A stretch of DNA of 61,223 nt from Prevotellaceae bacterium UBA2448 (GCA_002342585.1 DDQG01000004.1:1-61223), one strand, 5' to 3'; counted from the first letter of the stretch, positions 7,793 to 16,095 are shown. The notes: generated from the sequence alone by a model not told the origin. Translations and numbers: made by a program.

Positions 7793-8997
7793 AAATTGTT
7801 CAAGTTCTTTTTAATTGACTTAGCTAGAGCCTCGGCAAACAATACAGGAACAGCATTTCCTATCTGCTTATACTTCTCACCACGAGAGCCCTCGAATACA
7901 AAATCGTCTGGAAATGATTGTATACGAGCAGCCTCTCTTACAGTAAACGACCTCAACTGAGCTTCATCAGGATGAATGAATTGAAAACCATCTTTATGTA
8001 TATGAGCAAGAATAGTTTTTGATGGCAAATCCCACCATTGTACAACATAACTATTATCAAAAACTCTAGCATGTTCGTGCTCATATTGAGGCATTTCTCT
8101 ACGCAATTGTCCAAAACTCCAATGATTATGAATCATAACTTGGAATCTTTCTCTATCCAAAGCATTATGATTTCGCGCAACATGGTCTCTTAATGGATGA
8201 ATGCCCGCAGAACCTATACGCTTCAAAAATTCATTATCACATGGATAATTAAAATCTTCACATGAAGCATCTTGACCTGGTTCAACAAATGGCAAATCAC
8301 CTATTGCTTCTCTAACATCTACAAATTTTTTGCGACCCTTTTTCTCTTCTTCTGGAGTTTCCGGATTCCAATGAGTTTTTCTGACGTCTTTATACAATTG
8401 CAGCACATCCTTATCAATATCCTTACGAACACCCATTATAATTACTCTTTTCCTAATTTGAGGAACTCCATAATCAGCTGTATTGTGAACAAGTATATCA
8501 GGATTACCAGTCAGATTGTATTCCTTTCCCAATGCATCTAATACAATAGGGAATATCTTTCTGCCCTCTACTTTTGCAGATAAAAGACCTGTTACATTCT
8601 CAAATACGAAAAATATAGGTCTAAAGTGTTCTAATATCTTTACATAACTTTCAAACAGATAATTTCTAGGGTCAGATGCCATCTTTTTACCATCTCGCAC
8701 CCTTCCTGCTGTAGAATAAGCCTGACAAGGAGGGCCTCCAATTATAACATCAACAGTTTCTCCGTTAACAGCATCTTCTATTTTTTCAATTATATCATTT
8801 GATGTTATATCACATTCTATGACTTCTTTTTCATAATCCTTATAGCCATAATGCTTCATGCGAGTTCTTAAGGTCTCACAAGCCCAATGATTTATCTCCA
8901 CATGAGCAAGAGCCTTAAATCCTTCTCGATAGAAGCCCTCAGACAAACCTCCACAACCTGCAAATAAGTCAATGAATGTATATTTCTTCTTTGCCAT
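7789..8997 (-). CDS. C5-cytosine DNA methyltransferase
   Basis: A second complete C5-methyltransferase of 402 residues. It has motif I FIDLFAGCGGLSEGF (8-22), motif IV GGPPCQAYS with catalytic Cys91, motif VI FENVTG (132-137), motif VIII QIRKR (180-184), and C-terminal REAARIQSFPDDF and IGNAVPV. Its target-recognition region differs from that of the adjacent enzyme, consistent with methylation of two different strand sequences. Its ATG shares one base with the AIPR stop (TAATG), and its end overlaps the second methyltransferase. The recognition sequence cannot be read from the protein. Confidence 0.94.
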   Translation of the reverse strand: MAKKKYTFIDLFAGCGGLSEGFYREGFKALAHVEINHWACETLRTRMKHYGYKDYEKEVIECDITSNDIIEKIEDAVNGETVDVIIGGPPCQAYSTAGRVRDGKKMASDPRNYLFESYVKILEHFRPIFFVFENVTGLLSAKVEGRKIFPIVLDALGKEYNLTGNPDILVHNTADYGVPQIRKRVIIMGVRKDIDKDVLQLYKDVRKTHWNPETPEEEKKGRKKFVDVREAIGDLPFVEPGQDASCEDFNYPCDNEFLKRIGSAGIHPLRDHVARNHNALDRERFQVMIHNHWSFGQLRREMPQYEHEHARVFDNSYVVQWWDLPSKTILAHIHKDGFQFIHPDEAQLRSFTVREAARIQSFPDDFVFEGSRGEKYKQIGNAVPVLFAEALAKSIKKNLNNL

Positions 8998-11018
8998 TAT
9001 TCTATAAATCCTAAGTCCTTAGCCTTTTCTATTATTTGCAATGCATATTGAGCCTGCTTGAGGGATGCCATTTTCTTATTTCTTGACTTCATAGTTCCAA
9101 AATTGAAAGCAGCCTTTCGATCCATAGGCGTTAATAAATCGTGGCTTTTTGCCCAATTGGCAAGAGCAAACCAATAAGTAGATTCAACAGCCTCTGCTTC
9201 TTCGATTCGTTTTTGTTGTGTTTCATTAAGGTATGAACCATCATCATTTGTTTCGGGCTGCATCATATCATCTGATAATTGCCCAACACCAGCCAGTTTG
9301 TATTTTAACGAGTTCCAACACTTCGGTTTTTTTGTCCACTCTCCAACGTTAGAAGACTGGCTTCCATCACCACCTCCACTAATAATATGGTTCCATACAA
9401 TAGGAACAAGATTGCTAATCATCATAAGTACTTCACCTTGTACTTGCTGATTTTCCCATATGTATGTCAAATCTAAATTACCATTTGAAATAAATGACAA
9501 AGCGGACATGATATAGATATTCATGTTAGCCTTATAACCTCCAAGGTCCTTTGATTTGACGATAGAGTCTATTGTCCTAAACAGAATACCTTTAGCGATA
9601 ATCCGTTTATAGTAGTTTGCATTGATTATTGGCTTTTCACGCTTTATATCTGCCACAAATAATTGATAATTCTTTTCTGCGCCCCTACAAGCATCGTATG
9701 GTCGTTGCTGCCAAGTTGTTTCATATTTTGCAATATCAGTCTTTGTAATCTTATTTTGTTTAGGATATGTAAGTCTGAATTGTCTTGCTTCAAATCCATC
9801 CAGATGAGCTAATTGGTCTAAATATTGCCCACGAGTTCTCTCAAAATACCATTTACTTACAGGTTTGTTATTTCCATTTGGTATCCATTCCTCGCGACTG
9901 AATTTCTCCAAATCAACCAAGAAAGGATCATTAGCTGAAAAATCTGAATTTTTGATTGCTGTCTGACTATTAGCGCAAAAGGAAATTTGACGAACCATTT
10001 CGTTATCACGTTCTGCATCTCTTATCACACTAATTTTCATAGGTACAAACACCTTTGACAAATCGACAGACCTATCACGAAGTGACGCAGCAATAGAAGC
10101 AGTAGTCTGACCTCCATTTACTATTTGCCAATCGAATATTCTTGTAATATATAATGCTCCATCCTCTTCTCTAGTTTCTATTTCAGATGCAGTAGTGGAT
10201 ATTCCGTTATTGAATGAAAAAAACAAATCTGGCTGAGTCCTTAATGTGTTTCGAATATTTTTGTTCACCTTACCTTTGAACTGAAGGAAAGTACGAACAT
10301 TCTTTTCCAAAAGAACCTGTTGGTACTTCTGATATATTTGTGCCAAAGTGATGCCTGGAATAATTGCCAAATAGGCATCAAGAAACAAATTCTGTTCCGT
10401 TAACTTCAAGCATTGTAAAGACGTATTGTATGATGTTTGGAAATCTATTTCAACCTTTTCCTTACCTGCACGGATATTGTGTTGTTGATATACTCTCTGC
10501 ATATCCCACACGTTATATTCAATTACCAAATCATCATTATCATCGTCTTTGGCATCCGGGATAAGAGAAGGGTCAACAAGACCATCTGTAATAATATACA
10601 AACGAAGCTGATTGATAACACCCTTAGTACTTTGAATCAGTTTTGCAACTTCTACAATTTCATCACTATTGCTTACGTCAGCACTTTTGAATAAAGAACC
10701 TGACATCGCTTCCTTATAGAACGAATAAAGATAGTCAAAACCTTGTAGAAGTTTTTTCTGACCTATTTTGCCTAAAAAGGTCTCGGATTTTATGAGATAT
10801 AATAAATCTAAAGACTCGGCTTCGTCATTATAGTCATAAGCAGTTATTCGAGAACGAGTTTTTTGAAATGCACATCTTTCAGGGGAGTTAACTTCTCCAT
10901 TGTCTTCCATATACTCTATAATCGTAGCTGCAAGTTCTTGATCATAATCAGAATCATTCATCTCGACAGCTGTCTGAGTATTTTCAACAAATTGTGTTGC
11001 AAAGTCTTTTAAATCCAT
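8997..11018 (-). CDS. AIPR-domain (abortive infection phage resistance) protein
   Basis: This 673-residue protein carries the landmarks of the AIPR family: FFSFNNGIST (~266-275), WQIVNGGQTT (297-306) and CANSQT (348-353), followed by ~320 residues including a Gly/Ser-rich stretch (SGGGDGSQSS). AIPR proteins are associated with phage resistance and occur in operons with C5-methyltransferases, Vsr and nucleases; the biochemical activity is not firmly established. Here it is the first large gene of the operon and is directly coupled to a methyltransferase. No membrane segment or signal peptide is seen. It may act as a sensor, an effector or a backup abortive-infection arm; this is inference. Confidence 0.85.
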   Translation of the reverse strand: MDLKDFATQFVENTQTAVEMNDSDYDQELAATIIEYMEDNGEVNSPERCAFQKTRSRITAYDYNDEAESLDLLYLIKSETFLGKIGQKKLLQGFDYLYSFYKEAMSGSLFKSADVSNSDEIVEVAKLIQSTKGVINQLRLYIITDGLVDPSLIPDAKDDDNDDLVIEYNVWDMQRVYQQHNIRAGKEKVEIDFQTSYNTSLQCLKLTEQNLFLDAYLAIIPGITLAQIYQKYQQVLLEKNVRTFLQFKGKVNKNIRNTLRTQPDLFFSFNNGISTTASEIETREEDGALYITRIFDWQIVNGGQTTASIAASLRDRSVDLSKVFVPMKISVIRDAERDNEMVRQISFCANSQTAIKNSDFSANDPFLVDLEKFSREEWIPNGNNKPVSKWYFERTRGQYLDQLAHLDGFEARQFRLTYPKQNKITKTDIAKYETTWQQRPYDACRGAEKNYQLFVADIKREKPIINANYYKRIIAKGILFRTIDSIVKSKDLGGYKANMNIYIMSALSFISNGNLDLTYIWENQQVQGEVLMMISNLVPIVWNHIISGGGDGSQSSNVGEWTKKPKCWNSLKYKLAGVGQLSDDMMQPETNDDGSYLNETQQKRIEEAEAVESTYWFALANWAKSHDLLTPMDRKAAFNFGTMKSRNKKMASLKQAQYALQIIEKAKDLGFIE

Positions 11019-11054
11019 ATTGTTTTCTTTTCTCTAGTATCAGATTAATCTATT

Positions 11055-11270
11055 TTATTCACCTTGCTCGTTAACATCATGGGGAATTCTATTCTGGTGC
11101 TTCACCCACTCATACGCCATCCTAAGCGCATGCTCCAGTTGCTTGCGCGTACAATTAGCATCCAGGACTCGAATTTCAAGTCTTGGATGCTTAGTTCTGA
11201 CTATTGTCTTGTCTGGCTTTTCTACATAAACCGGTTCTTTCTGAGTGTTTTCAGTCTTGTTTTCTTCCAT
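11055..11270 (-). CDS. Small hypothetical protein upstream of the AIPR operon
   Basis: I do not recognise this 71-residue charged protein. It has a Glu/Lys/Thr-rich start and a predicted helix near the end (TRKQLEHALRMAYEWVKHQN). It ends 36 bases before the AIPR start on the same strand and may be the promoter-proximal gene of the defence operon. R-M operons often begin with a small controller protein, but no helix-turn-helix is evident. Confidence 0.5.
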   Translation of the reverse strand: MEENKTENTQKEPVYVEKPDKTIVRTKHPRLEIRVLDANCTRKQLEHALRMAYEWVKHQNRIPHDVNEQGE

Positions 11271-11293
11271 GATAGGGCTTTAACACCCCCGGA

Positions 11294-11482
11294 TTACCAC
11301 AAACATTCATCGGTACAATGTTCCAAACCTGCAGCAAGGTCTAAATAGACATGAGTGTAGCGTTCTTGTTCGCTCCCCTCACAGCACATCATACCTTCCA
11401 GATAATAGTTCATCATTTCCTTACGTTTGCTTTCCGGGTAGGTTTTTGTCTCGCGGTAGCAAGTGATTGTAAATTTTTTCAT
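11294..11482 (-). CDS. Small conserved-looking hypothetical protein
   Basis: A 62-residue protein (start MKKFTITCYRETKTYPES; an ATG 27 bases upstream is less likely). Its sequence suggests a single small alpha/beta domain with a CCEGSEQERY segment and an acidic, Cys-containing end. Small proteins of this kind are common in Bacteroidetes accessory DNA; I know no function. It lies 23 bases before the next small gene on the same strand and downstream of the repeated leader at 11575-11714, so it may be the first gene of the transcript. Confidence 0.5.
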   Translation of the reverse strand: MKKFTITCYRETKTYPESKRKEMMNYYLEGMMCCEGSEQERYTHVYLDLAAGLEHCTDECLW

Positions 11483-11574
11483 AATAATGCGAAGTTTTAC
11501 GTGTACCACACGGCCGCACCAACGGCATTTAGTTGTTTAAAAAACGATATCAGATTTAACTCTGTTTTTATTTT

Positions 11575-11714
11575 AACTCGCGAATATACAAACTATTTTT
11601 CAATACATCATTCTTTTCTTGAAAATTTTGCAAAGTTCCTACTCATCCGAAAACCATTCCAACGAAAACGATAACGAAAACCAAAACTAATTCTCGAATT
11701 CTCTAATTCTTGAT
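11575..11714 (-). repeat. Long direct repeat, copy A (leader-like)
   Basis: Bases 11632-11714 match 14281-14363 over 83 bases with one mismatch, and the similarity extends back to 11575 and 14229 with small indels. Both copies lie just upstream of minus-strand operons (this one before the defence operon, the other before the toxin-antitoxin pair) and contain TAGTTTGTATATT(C/T)G, resembling a Bacteroides -7 element. They are therefore probably duplicated promoter or leader DNA. A short third match to the 3' part lies at about 13353-13369. Confidence 0.8.
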
Positions 11715-11800
11715 AAACATCTAAAGACACTAAATAAACTAAAAGTTGTGCATAGGTAGATTTTTAGATGATTAGTTTTATTTGATTAGAAGAACTTCTT

Positions 11801-11870
11801 CAAGCTCGCTTGGGAGATTCTTCAAACAAACAAAACCTTTGTTCTTCAACAAAGCAGTCTTACAAGACTG
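11801..11870. other. Cluster of three adjacent hairpins
   Basis: The stretch 11715-12174 has no gene. Short perfect stems follow each other: 11801-11812 (CAAGC/GCTTG), 11837-11854 (CTTTGTT/AACAAAG) and 11855-11870 (CAGTCTT/AAGACTG), the last two back to back. Further stems follow: GAGTGTG/CACACTC flanking ~11882-11931, and CCCC-GCA-GGGG inside the inverted repeat at 11937. This could be a structured RNA, a mobile-element end or a recombination site; the sequence does not decide. Confidence 0.45.
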
Positions 11871-11936
11871 TCATCTAAAATGAGTGTGAAAAAGTTGACT
11901 ACGTCGAGCCGTTTGCACACTCCTTAAAGATTAAGC

Positions 11937-12003
11937 CTCCCCGCAGGGGCTACTTCGGCTCATCTTTAATGTCGTGCTCTGCGCGGGTTCTGTGGTATCC
12001 GTG
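11937..12003 (+). repeat. Inverted ~67-bp repeat flanking fic, left copy
   Basis: The reverse complement of this segment matches 13410-13474: both carry CACRGATACCACAGAACCC, then GCGCAG, CGACATTA, CGAAGTAGCCCC and GCGGGGAG, with a few substitutions and indels. The two copies face each other across fic. Each contains a small CCCC/GGGG stem. Confidence 0.75.
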
Positions 12004-12174
12004 ATTTGACTTCGTCTTCCTCCGACGCGACTCGGCAAAGTTCAAACGAGTTTGACTCTGCACTCGCTGCTCCGTCGGTTCTGTGTGAGATGAAAAAAAA
12101 ATTCGGATCTTTAGTATTTTTCGATGTTAAAACTAAAAAAGTTTCCGTGTGAGATTAAAAAAAACAATTTTGGT

Positions 12175-13218
12175 TTACTGTTTACTGTAATAACGGTTTC
12201 TATTACCGCCATGTGCTTCCAGATAACCATATTCTGCTAGTTGGCGCAGGTAGCGTTTGGCTGTCGTTGTTGTGAAACCGAAATGGCTTACAATGTCGTC
12301 GGTTGTCGTCGTCTCTTTTTCTGAAAGATATATCAGGATATCGACCAGCTTGTCTGCCAAAGATGGCTTTATCGACCATTTATCGACCATTTCCTGCCGC
12401 AAACCTTGTTTATCGACCATTTTCTCCTCGCATGAGTTCATAAATTGGTCGATATCGCTTTGCAGGTGTCGGATGTGAAGACGAGCCATGCAGTCAAGGA
12501 ACACATTAATATCTTTCTGTTCTCTGGCATCTATCAATGCTTGTATGTATTCTGACTTATCCTCTTTCAACACCTTTGTCGGCAACACTCCAAATTCCCA
12601 TTGCAGTAGGTTCATCAGCAGGCGGCTTGTTCTACCATTACCATCAGCCCAAGGATGAATGGTCACCAGTTCGAAATGTGACCAGAAACTTAGGTCGTAT
12701 ATTGCTGCAATGTCATTACTATCTATAGTCTTGCGTCGCTCGTTCAGCTGCTTACAAAAAGCCTCTAATCGTGAAGGTACTTTTAGATAGGACATATATG
12801 ATTTTCCACCTGCTCCTGCTGTCACATTCAGTTTCCTCAGCTCACCCTTTGCAGCAGAGAATGTGCCAGCTAACGAGTTATATTCGCTTCCTGTTTGGGC
12901 CATCACCTTTGCAGCCAACGTTATAAGCCATTCTGTCGTAATGGGCTGATGCGACATAATCCACTTTCGCCCATAATCGTATGCAGACTTCAAGTCGAGA
13001 TTCATCTGCTGCTCTATCATGGTTCGCTTACTGGAAGTGATACCTTCATCAAACAACAACTGCGCCTCTACCTCCGTCACCGTTGAGCCTTCTATGGCTG
13101 TAGAATGCGTGATGATAGAATACAGGTAGAACTTTTCAAAGTCTATCTGCTTTGAAATGCCCAAATCCCGATGCTGTTTGATTAAGTTCAGCAGTATGTC
13201 TCTATTCTCTTGTCTCAT
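12175..13218 (-). CDS. Fic-domain AMP-transferase with C-terminal winged helix
   Basis: Fic enzymes usually transfer AMP from ATP to hydroxyl side chains of target proteins. The active-site motif is canonical: HPWADGNGRTSR at residues 188-199. An N-terminal inhibitory helix motif of the (S/T)xxxE(G/N) type is present as STAIEG (39-44, inhibitory Glu43), as in class II self-inhibited Fic proteins. The C-terminal ~75 residues, ending in TTTTAKRYLRQLAEYGYLEA, look like a winged helix. Length (347) fits the Fic/DOC family with an N-terminal Fic_N region. The gene stands alone between inverted repeats and next to a toxin-antitoxin pair, which suggests accessory DNA. Confidence 0.92.
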   Translation of the reverse strand: MRQENRDILLNLIKQHRDLGISKQIDFEKFYLYSIITHSTAIEGSTVTEVEAQLLFDEGITSSKRTMIEQQMNLDLKSAYDYGRKWIMSHQPITTEWLITLAAKVMAQTGSEYNSLAGTFSAAKGELRKLNVTAGAGGKSYMSYLKVPSRLEAFCKQLNERRKTIDSNDIAAIYDLSFWSHFELVTIHPWADGNGRTSRLLMNLLQWEFGVLPTKVLKEDKSEYIQALIDAREQKDINVFLDCMARLHIRHLQSDIDQFMNSCEEKMVDKQGLRQEMVDKWSIKPSLADKLVDILIYLSEKETTTTDDIVSHFGFTTTTAKRYLRQLAEYGYLEAHGGNRNRYYSKQ

Positions 13219-13409
13219 ATCACGTTTATGTTTTAGTCAAACCAATACTGCATTCGAGATGCAAGCAAAGTCTCAAGATCTTTTATACTTGCACCAACAT
13301 GATCTTAGCTTTCAACTTGCGAAGATAAAGCATTTTTTGACAAAGCCCAAAATAATTCTCTAATTCTTGACAAAAATTTTTATTGAACTAATTAAGCTCA
13401 CACAGAAAG

Positions 13410-13474
13410 CACAGATACCACAGAACCCGCGCAGCGACGACATTATTGCTATGCGAAGTAGCCCCAGCGGGGAG
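13410..13474 (-). repeat. Inverted ~67-bp repeat flanking fic, right copy
   Basis: This is the partner of 11937-12003 in opposite orientation. Bases 13364-13560 between fic and the toxin gene contain no gene; apart from this repeat they hold a short match to the 3' end of the direct repeats at about 13353-13369. Confidence 0.75.
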
Positions 13475-13560
13475 CATAAAGCAATAAGGAGTAAGCAACC
13501 GGCTCAACGGAGTTAATTGCCCATGAATGTTCAGAAATATTATTTAACCACTAACCATTA

Positions 13561-13860
13561 TCAACCATTTTTCATCAATGTCCTATGGATTGTGACAATG
13601 TATATTGTTCGACTATTAAAGTAATATACTACTTTGTATTTGGGATGAGCAACAAAAGAATAATATTTGATAGTTGAAGTGCTTCGCCTATTATCTATAA
13701 CACCTATTTGGGGATTTTTCGATAATACATGTACAGTCTCATTGATACCTTGCAAAAAATGGTTTGCGGCTGTAACCCCCATAGTATCAAAGTACCATGT
13801 TGATATTTCAGAAACCCGAAGAAGAGCTCTCCTTTTCCATGTTATCTTTAATTGGCCCAT
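13561..13860 (-). CDS. ParE/RelE-family toxin
   Basis: This 99-residue basic protein has the RelE/ParE pattern: a WKRRALLRVSEISTWY first helix, AANHFLQGI in the second helix, LSKNPQIGVIDNRR, then strands KYYSFVAHPKYKVVYYF and IYIVTIHRTLMKNG. The C-terminal HRT segment fits the family. RelE members cleave ribosome-bound mRNA and ParE members inhibit gyrase; which applies here cannot be decided. It overlaps the upstream antitoxin gene by 13 bases, the usual antitoxin-first order. Confidence 0.85.
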   Translation of the reverse strand: MGQLKITWKRRALLRVSEISTWYFDTMGVTAANHFLQGINETVHVLSKNPQIGVIDNRRSTSTIKYYSFVAHPKYKVVYYFNSRTIYIVTIHRTLMKNG

Positions 13861-14096
13861 CGCTGAAATACCATATCGATTTCTTCCTGTGATGCATTAC
13901 CGCTCTTCATGGACATGCTAATTTCCTCGTCCAGTTCTGTTTCTGAAAAAACACATGGAACTGGAGAACTGCCCAACATTTTGAGACATTCGTACAAGCG
14001 TTCTTTGTCATCAGATGCCTGAACTCTGTTTATAATCTCGTGTTTCAAACTATTGAGGGACGAGGCGTATGGTGCAATAGGTTCTTCTGCTTTCAT
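13848..14096 (-). CDS. Antitoxin of the ParE/RelE pair
   Basis: An 82-residue acidic protein starting MKAEEPIAPYASS; an upstream in-frame ATG at 14135 would add 13 residues. The C-terminal part (ETELDEEISMSMKSGNASQEEIDMVFQRW) is typical of toxin-neutralising tails. The N-terminal DNA-binding fold is not recognisable by eye. The identity rests mainly on position directly upstream of, and overlapping, the toxin gene. The pair probably autoregulates from the leader repeat upstream. Confidence 0.75.
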   Translation of the reverse strand: MKAEEPIAPYASSLNSLKHEIINRVQASDDKERLYECLKMLGSSPVPCVFSETELDEEISMSMKSGNASQEEIDMVFQRWAN

Positions 14097-14228
14097 GTGT
14101 AATATCTTTTGTTTGCAAATGTAGAGTATTTTCAACGAAAACCAAAACGATAACGAATACTTTATTTCAATTAGTTTAAATTATTGTTTTAGGGAAGCAC
14201 CGAGACAGTACGTGTTTCACACCTTTTC

Positions 14229-14363
14229 AACTCGCAAATATACAAACTATTTTTCAAACTATCATTATTTTCTTTCAAAAAAAGTTCCTACTCATCCGAA
14301 AACCATTCCAACGAAAACGATAACGAAAACCAAAACTAATTCTCTAATTCTCTAATTCTTGAT
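14229..14363 (-). repeat. Long direct repeat, copy B (leader-like)
   Basis: The second copy of the element at 11575-11714. On the minus strand it contains TATATTTG, an exact TAnnTTTG -7 element, about 130 bases upstream of the antitoxin start. The two copies bound a 2.65-kb segment holding fic and the toxin-antitoxin genes. Confidence 0.8.
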
Positions 14364-14422
14364 GATAACGAAAACTCTTTAACCGTTAACCGTTATTGAC
14401 GCTGGCAGTTTTTTTTGAAAGT

Positions 14423-14454
14423 TTTGTTGTTATTTCAAATTTGTCGTATATTTG
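14423..14454 (+). promoter_or_regulatory. Bacteroides-type promoter before first hydrolase lipoprotein
   Basis: TTTG at 14423-14426, 20 bases, then TATATTTG at 14447-14454 match the Bacteroidetes primary-sigma consensus (TTTG-N19/20-TAnnTTTG). It leaves a leader of ~120 bases containing a GC-rich stretch before the ATG at 14583. Confidence 0.75.
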
Positions 14455-14582
14455 CTCGCGCAAACTTGCAACTGGTCTATTTTTTAAGGTCGGTAAGAAT
14501 TAACAGAAATATTAACAAACAATCCGCACGAGCCGAAGGGCTTTAGCTTTTACGCCACGGCGGAAATTAGTACGACAAAAAC

Positions 14583-16070
14583 ATGAAACGAATTGCTTTC
14601 TTTTTTAGCTTGATGATGGTTCTGACACTCATAGGGTGTGATAAGAAAGATCTTGATGATACGAATAACACCAATGTAAACCCTGAGGAGCAAAAAGACC
14701 CAGAGGAGCAAAAAGACCCAGAGGAGCAAAAAGACCCAGAGGAACGCATCATCCCACATACTGTTCTCAGCATGGATAGTTATTCTCCCGAAGATTTTTG
14801 CGAAAAAGTCAGCATCAATAGATTCATGCAGAATCAGATAGGGGACAATGAGACTGCTAATAAAATCATTACTGAAACCATTGAGACTGTTGTTAAACTA
14901 CGAAAGCCCAAATTGGACAAGGCCTTTGCCAAACAGTCAGCAAACAACAGCGGCTGGCAGGTACAGACGTGCACTTTCAACTACGAGAGTGTCTCGGTCA
15001 GCGGAAACCCCATCACCCTGTCTGGACGCATCACCTTCCCCAATGCCAAGGATGGCGGTGGACACAAGGTGAAATCGCTGTCACTCTATGTGCACTATTT
15101 CCTTAATCCTAAAGATGTAGCCCCGAGTCTTTCACTGACACCTGTCGATTTGCGTTATCTGTTTGACTCGGCACTCATTGAGCCCGACCTTGAGGGTTAC
15201 GGGACGTCGGCAGACCGCCCTTGCTGTGGATTCTCCATGCTAACTCAGGCACGACAGACCGCTGACTGTATGCTGGCTGCTATCGAAATTCTGAAGGAGA
15301 ATGGTGTGGAGCTCATTGAAGGTGGACACACCACGGGCTGGGGCTACTCGCTTGGTGGTCCGATAGTATTGGAGTTTGCCAGGCATTACGACAAGCAACT
15401 ATCAGCCAGCCAACGGGAAAAAATCAACCTGACATCAGTATATTCCGGAGGTGGTCCATTCCTTTTAGACAGGATGATTCAAATTATCAATGCTGACAAG
15501 AACCTTCATGCCACGGTTTTACGTTACCTCCCGCACTTCCTTAGCAGTATCCCGGAAGAGGAATTGGGCGGTTACCAGCTACGTGATTTCTTCCCCGCCT
15601 GGATGCATGAGACGAAGGTAACTATTGACGGCGAGACCATGAGCTTCTTCGAATCGGCGACGAACAACAAGAGTTTTGGTGGATCATGGCCTTCGGAAGT
15701 GGGCTTAAGCCAGGAGATACTCTACAACCACTTCGCTGCCGACATGTTTACAGCCGACTCCTTATTAGACCTGAGTCATCCCAAGACCGTGGCCCTGCTG
15801 AACGCAATAAAAAAACAATTCGACTGGGCTGACTGGACGCCATCGGCCGACATTTACTTGACACACGACCCTAACGATAAGAACATTCCTTATCAACAAA
15901 CGCAGGAACTCTATGAGCAACTTAAACCATCAGGCCGGGTATTCTGGCGTAAGACTAGCGCCGGTCCGCTAAGACTGGTTTGGGAAGCTCACCCTGCCAA
16001 CACCCTTATGTCCTGTGTCTACGCTATACTGTACGAAGAGCCACAAGAAGCCTTCCGACTAGGTTTTTAG
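14583..16070 (+). CDS. Alpha/beta-hydrolase lipoprotein (lipase/esterase-like), paralogue 1
   Basis: A 495-residue lipoprotein with lipobox LIGC (Cys19), so it is processed by signal peptidase II. A flexible acidic linker contains three PEEQKD repeats (34-51). A serine-hydrolase nucleophile elbow is seen as GYSLGG (Ser256). LIEPDLEGYG (~198-207) lies where secretory lipases carry an Asp-Glu-Gly loop. Candidate acid and base are in HDPNDKNIPY and WEAHPAN near the end, giving a plausible Ser-Asp-His triad. The substrate is unknown. It is the most diverged of four tandem relatives and has its own promoter, and a second promoter precedes paralogue 2. Confidence 0.8.
   Translation: MKRIAFFFSLMMVLTLIGCDKKDLDDTNNTNVNPEEQKDPEEQKDPEEQKDPEERIIPHTVLSMDSYSPEDFCEKVSINRFMQNQIGDNETANKIITETIETVVKLRKPKLDKAFAKQSANNSGWQVQTCTFNYESVSVSGNPITLSGRITFPNAKDGGGHKVKSLSLYVHYFLNPKDVAPSLSLTPVDLRYLFDSALIEPDLEGYGTSADRPCCGFSMLTQARQTADCMLAAIEILKENGVELIEGGHTTGWGYSLGGPIVLEFARHYDKQLSASQREKINLTSVYSGGGPFLLDRMIQIINADKNLHATVLRYLPHFLSSIPEEELGGYQLRDFFPAWMHETKVTIDGETMSFFESATNNKSFGGSWPSEVGLSQEILYNHFAADMFTADSLLDLSHPKTVALLNAIKKQFDWADWTPSADIYLTHDPNDKNIPYQQTQELYEQLKPSGRVFWRKTSAGPLRLVWEAHPANTLMSCVYAILYEEPQEAFRLGF
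14685..14738 (+). repeat. 18-bp minisatellite, three units
   Basis: Three exact copies of GAGGAGCAAAAAGACCCA encode the acidic repeats just after the lipidated cysteine of paralogue 1. Because the unit is a multiple of three, copy-number changes would alter linker length without shifting frame. Confidence 0.85.
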
Positions 16071-16095
16071 TGAAATTCAAATTTAACAAAAAAAG

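Noticed and set aside
4170..11018. DISARM, BREX or classical McrBC system
   Set aside because: There is no helicase-DUF1998 pair, no PglZ or BrxC, and McrBC does not carry its own paired C5-methyltransferases; LlaJI-type fits better.
11575..14363. Insertion sequence bounded by the long direct repeats
   Set aside because: No transposase or integrase lies between the repeats; they look like duplicated leader DNA instead.
14550..14773. Short minus-strand frames with repeated FLLLWV or GSFCSS units
   Set aside because: They are the complement of the 18-bp minisatellite in lipoprotein paralogue 1.
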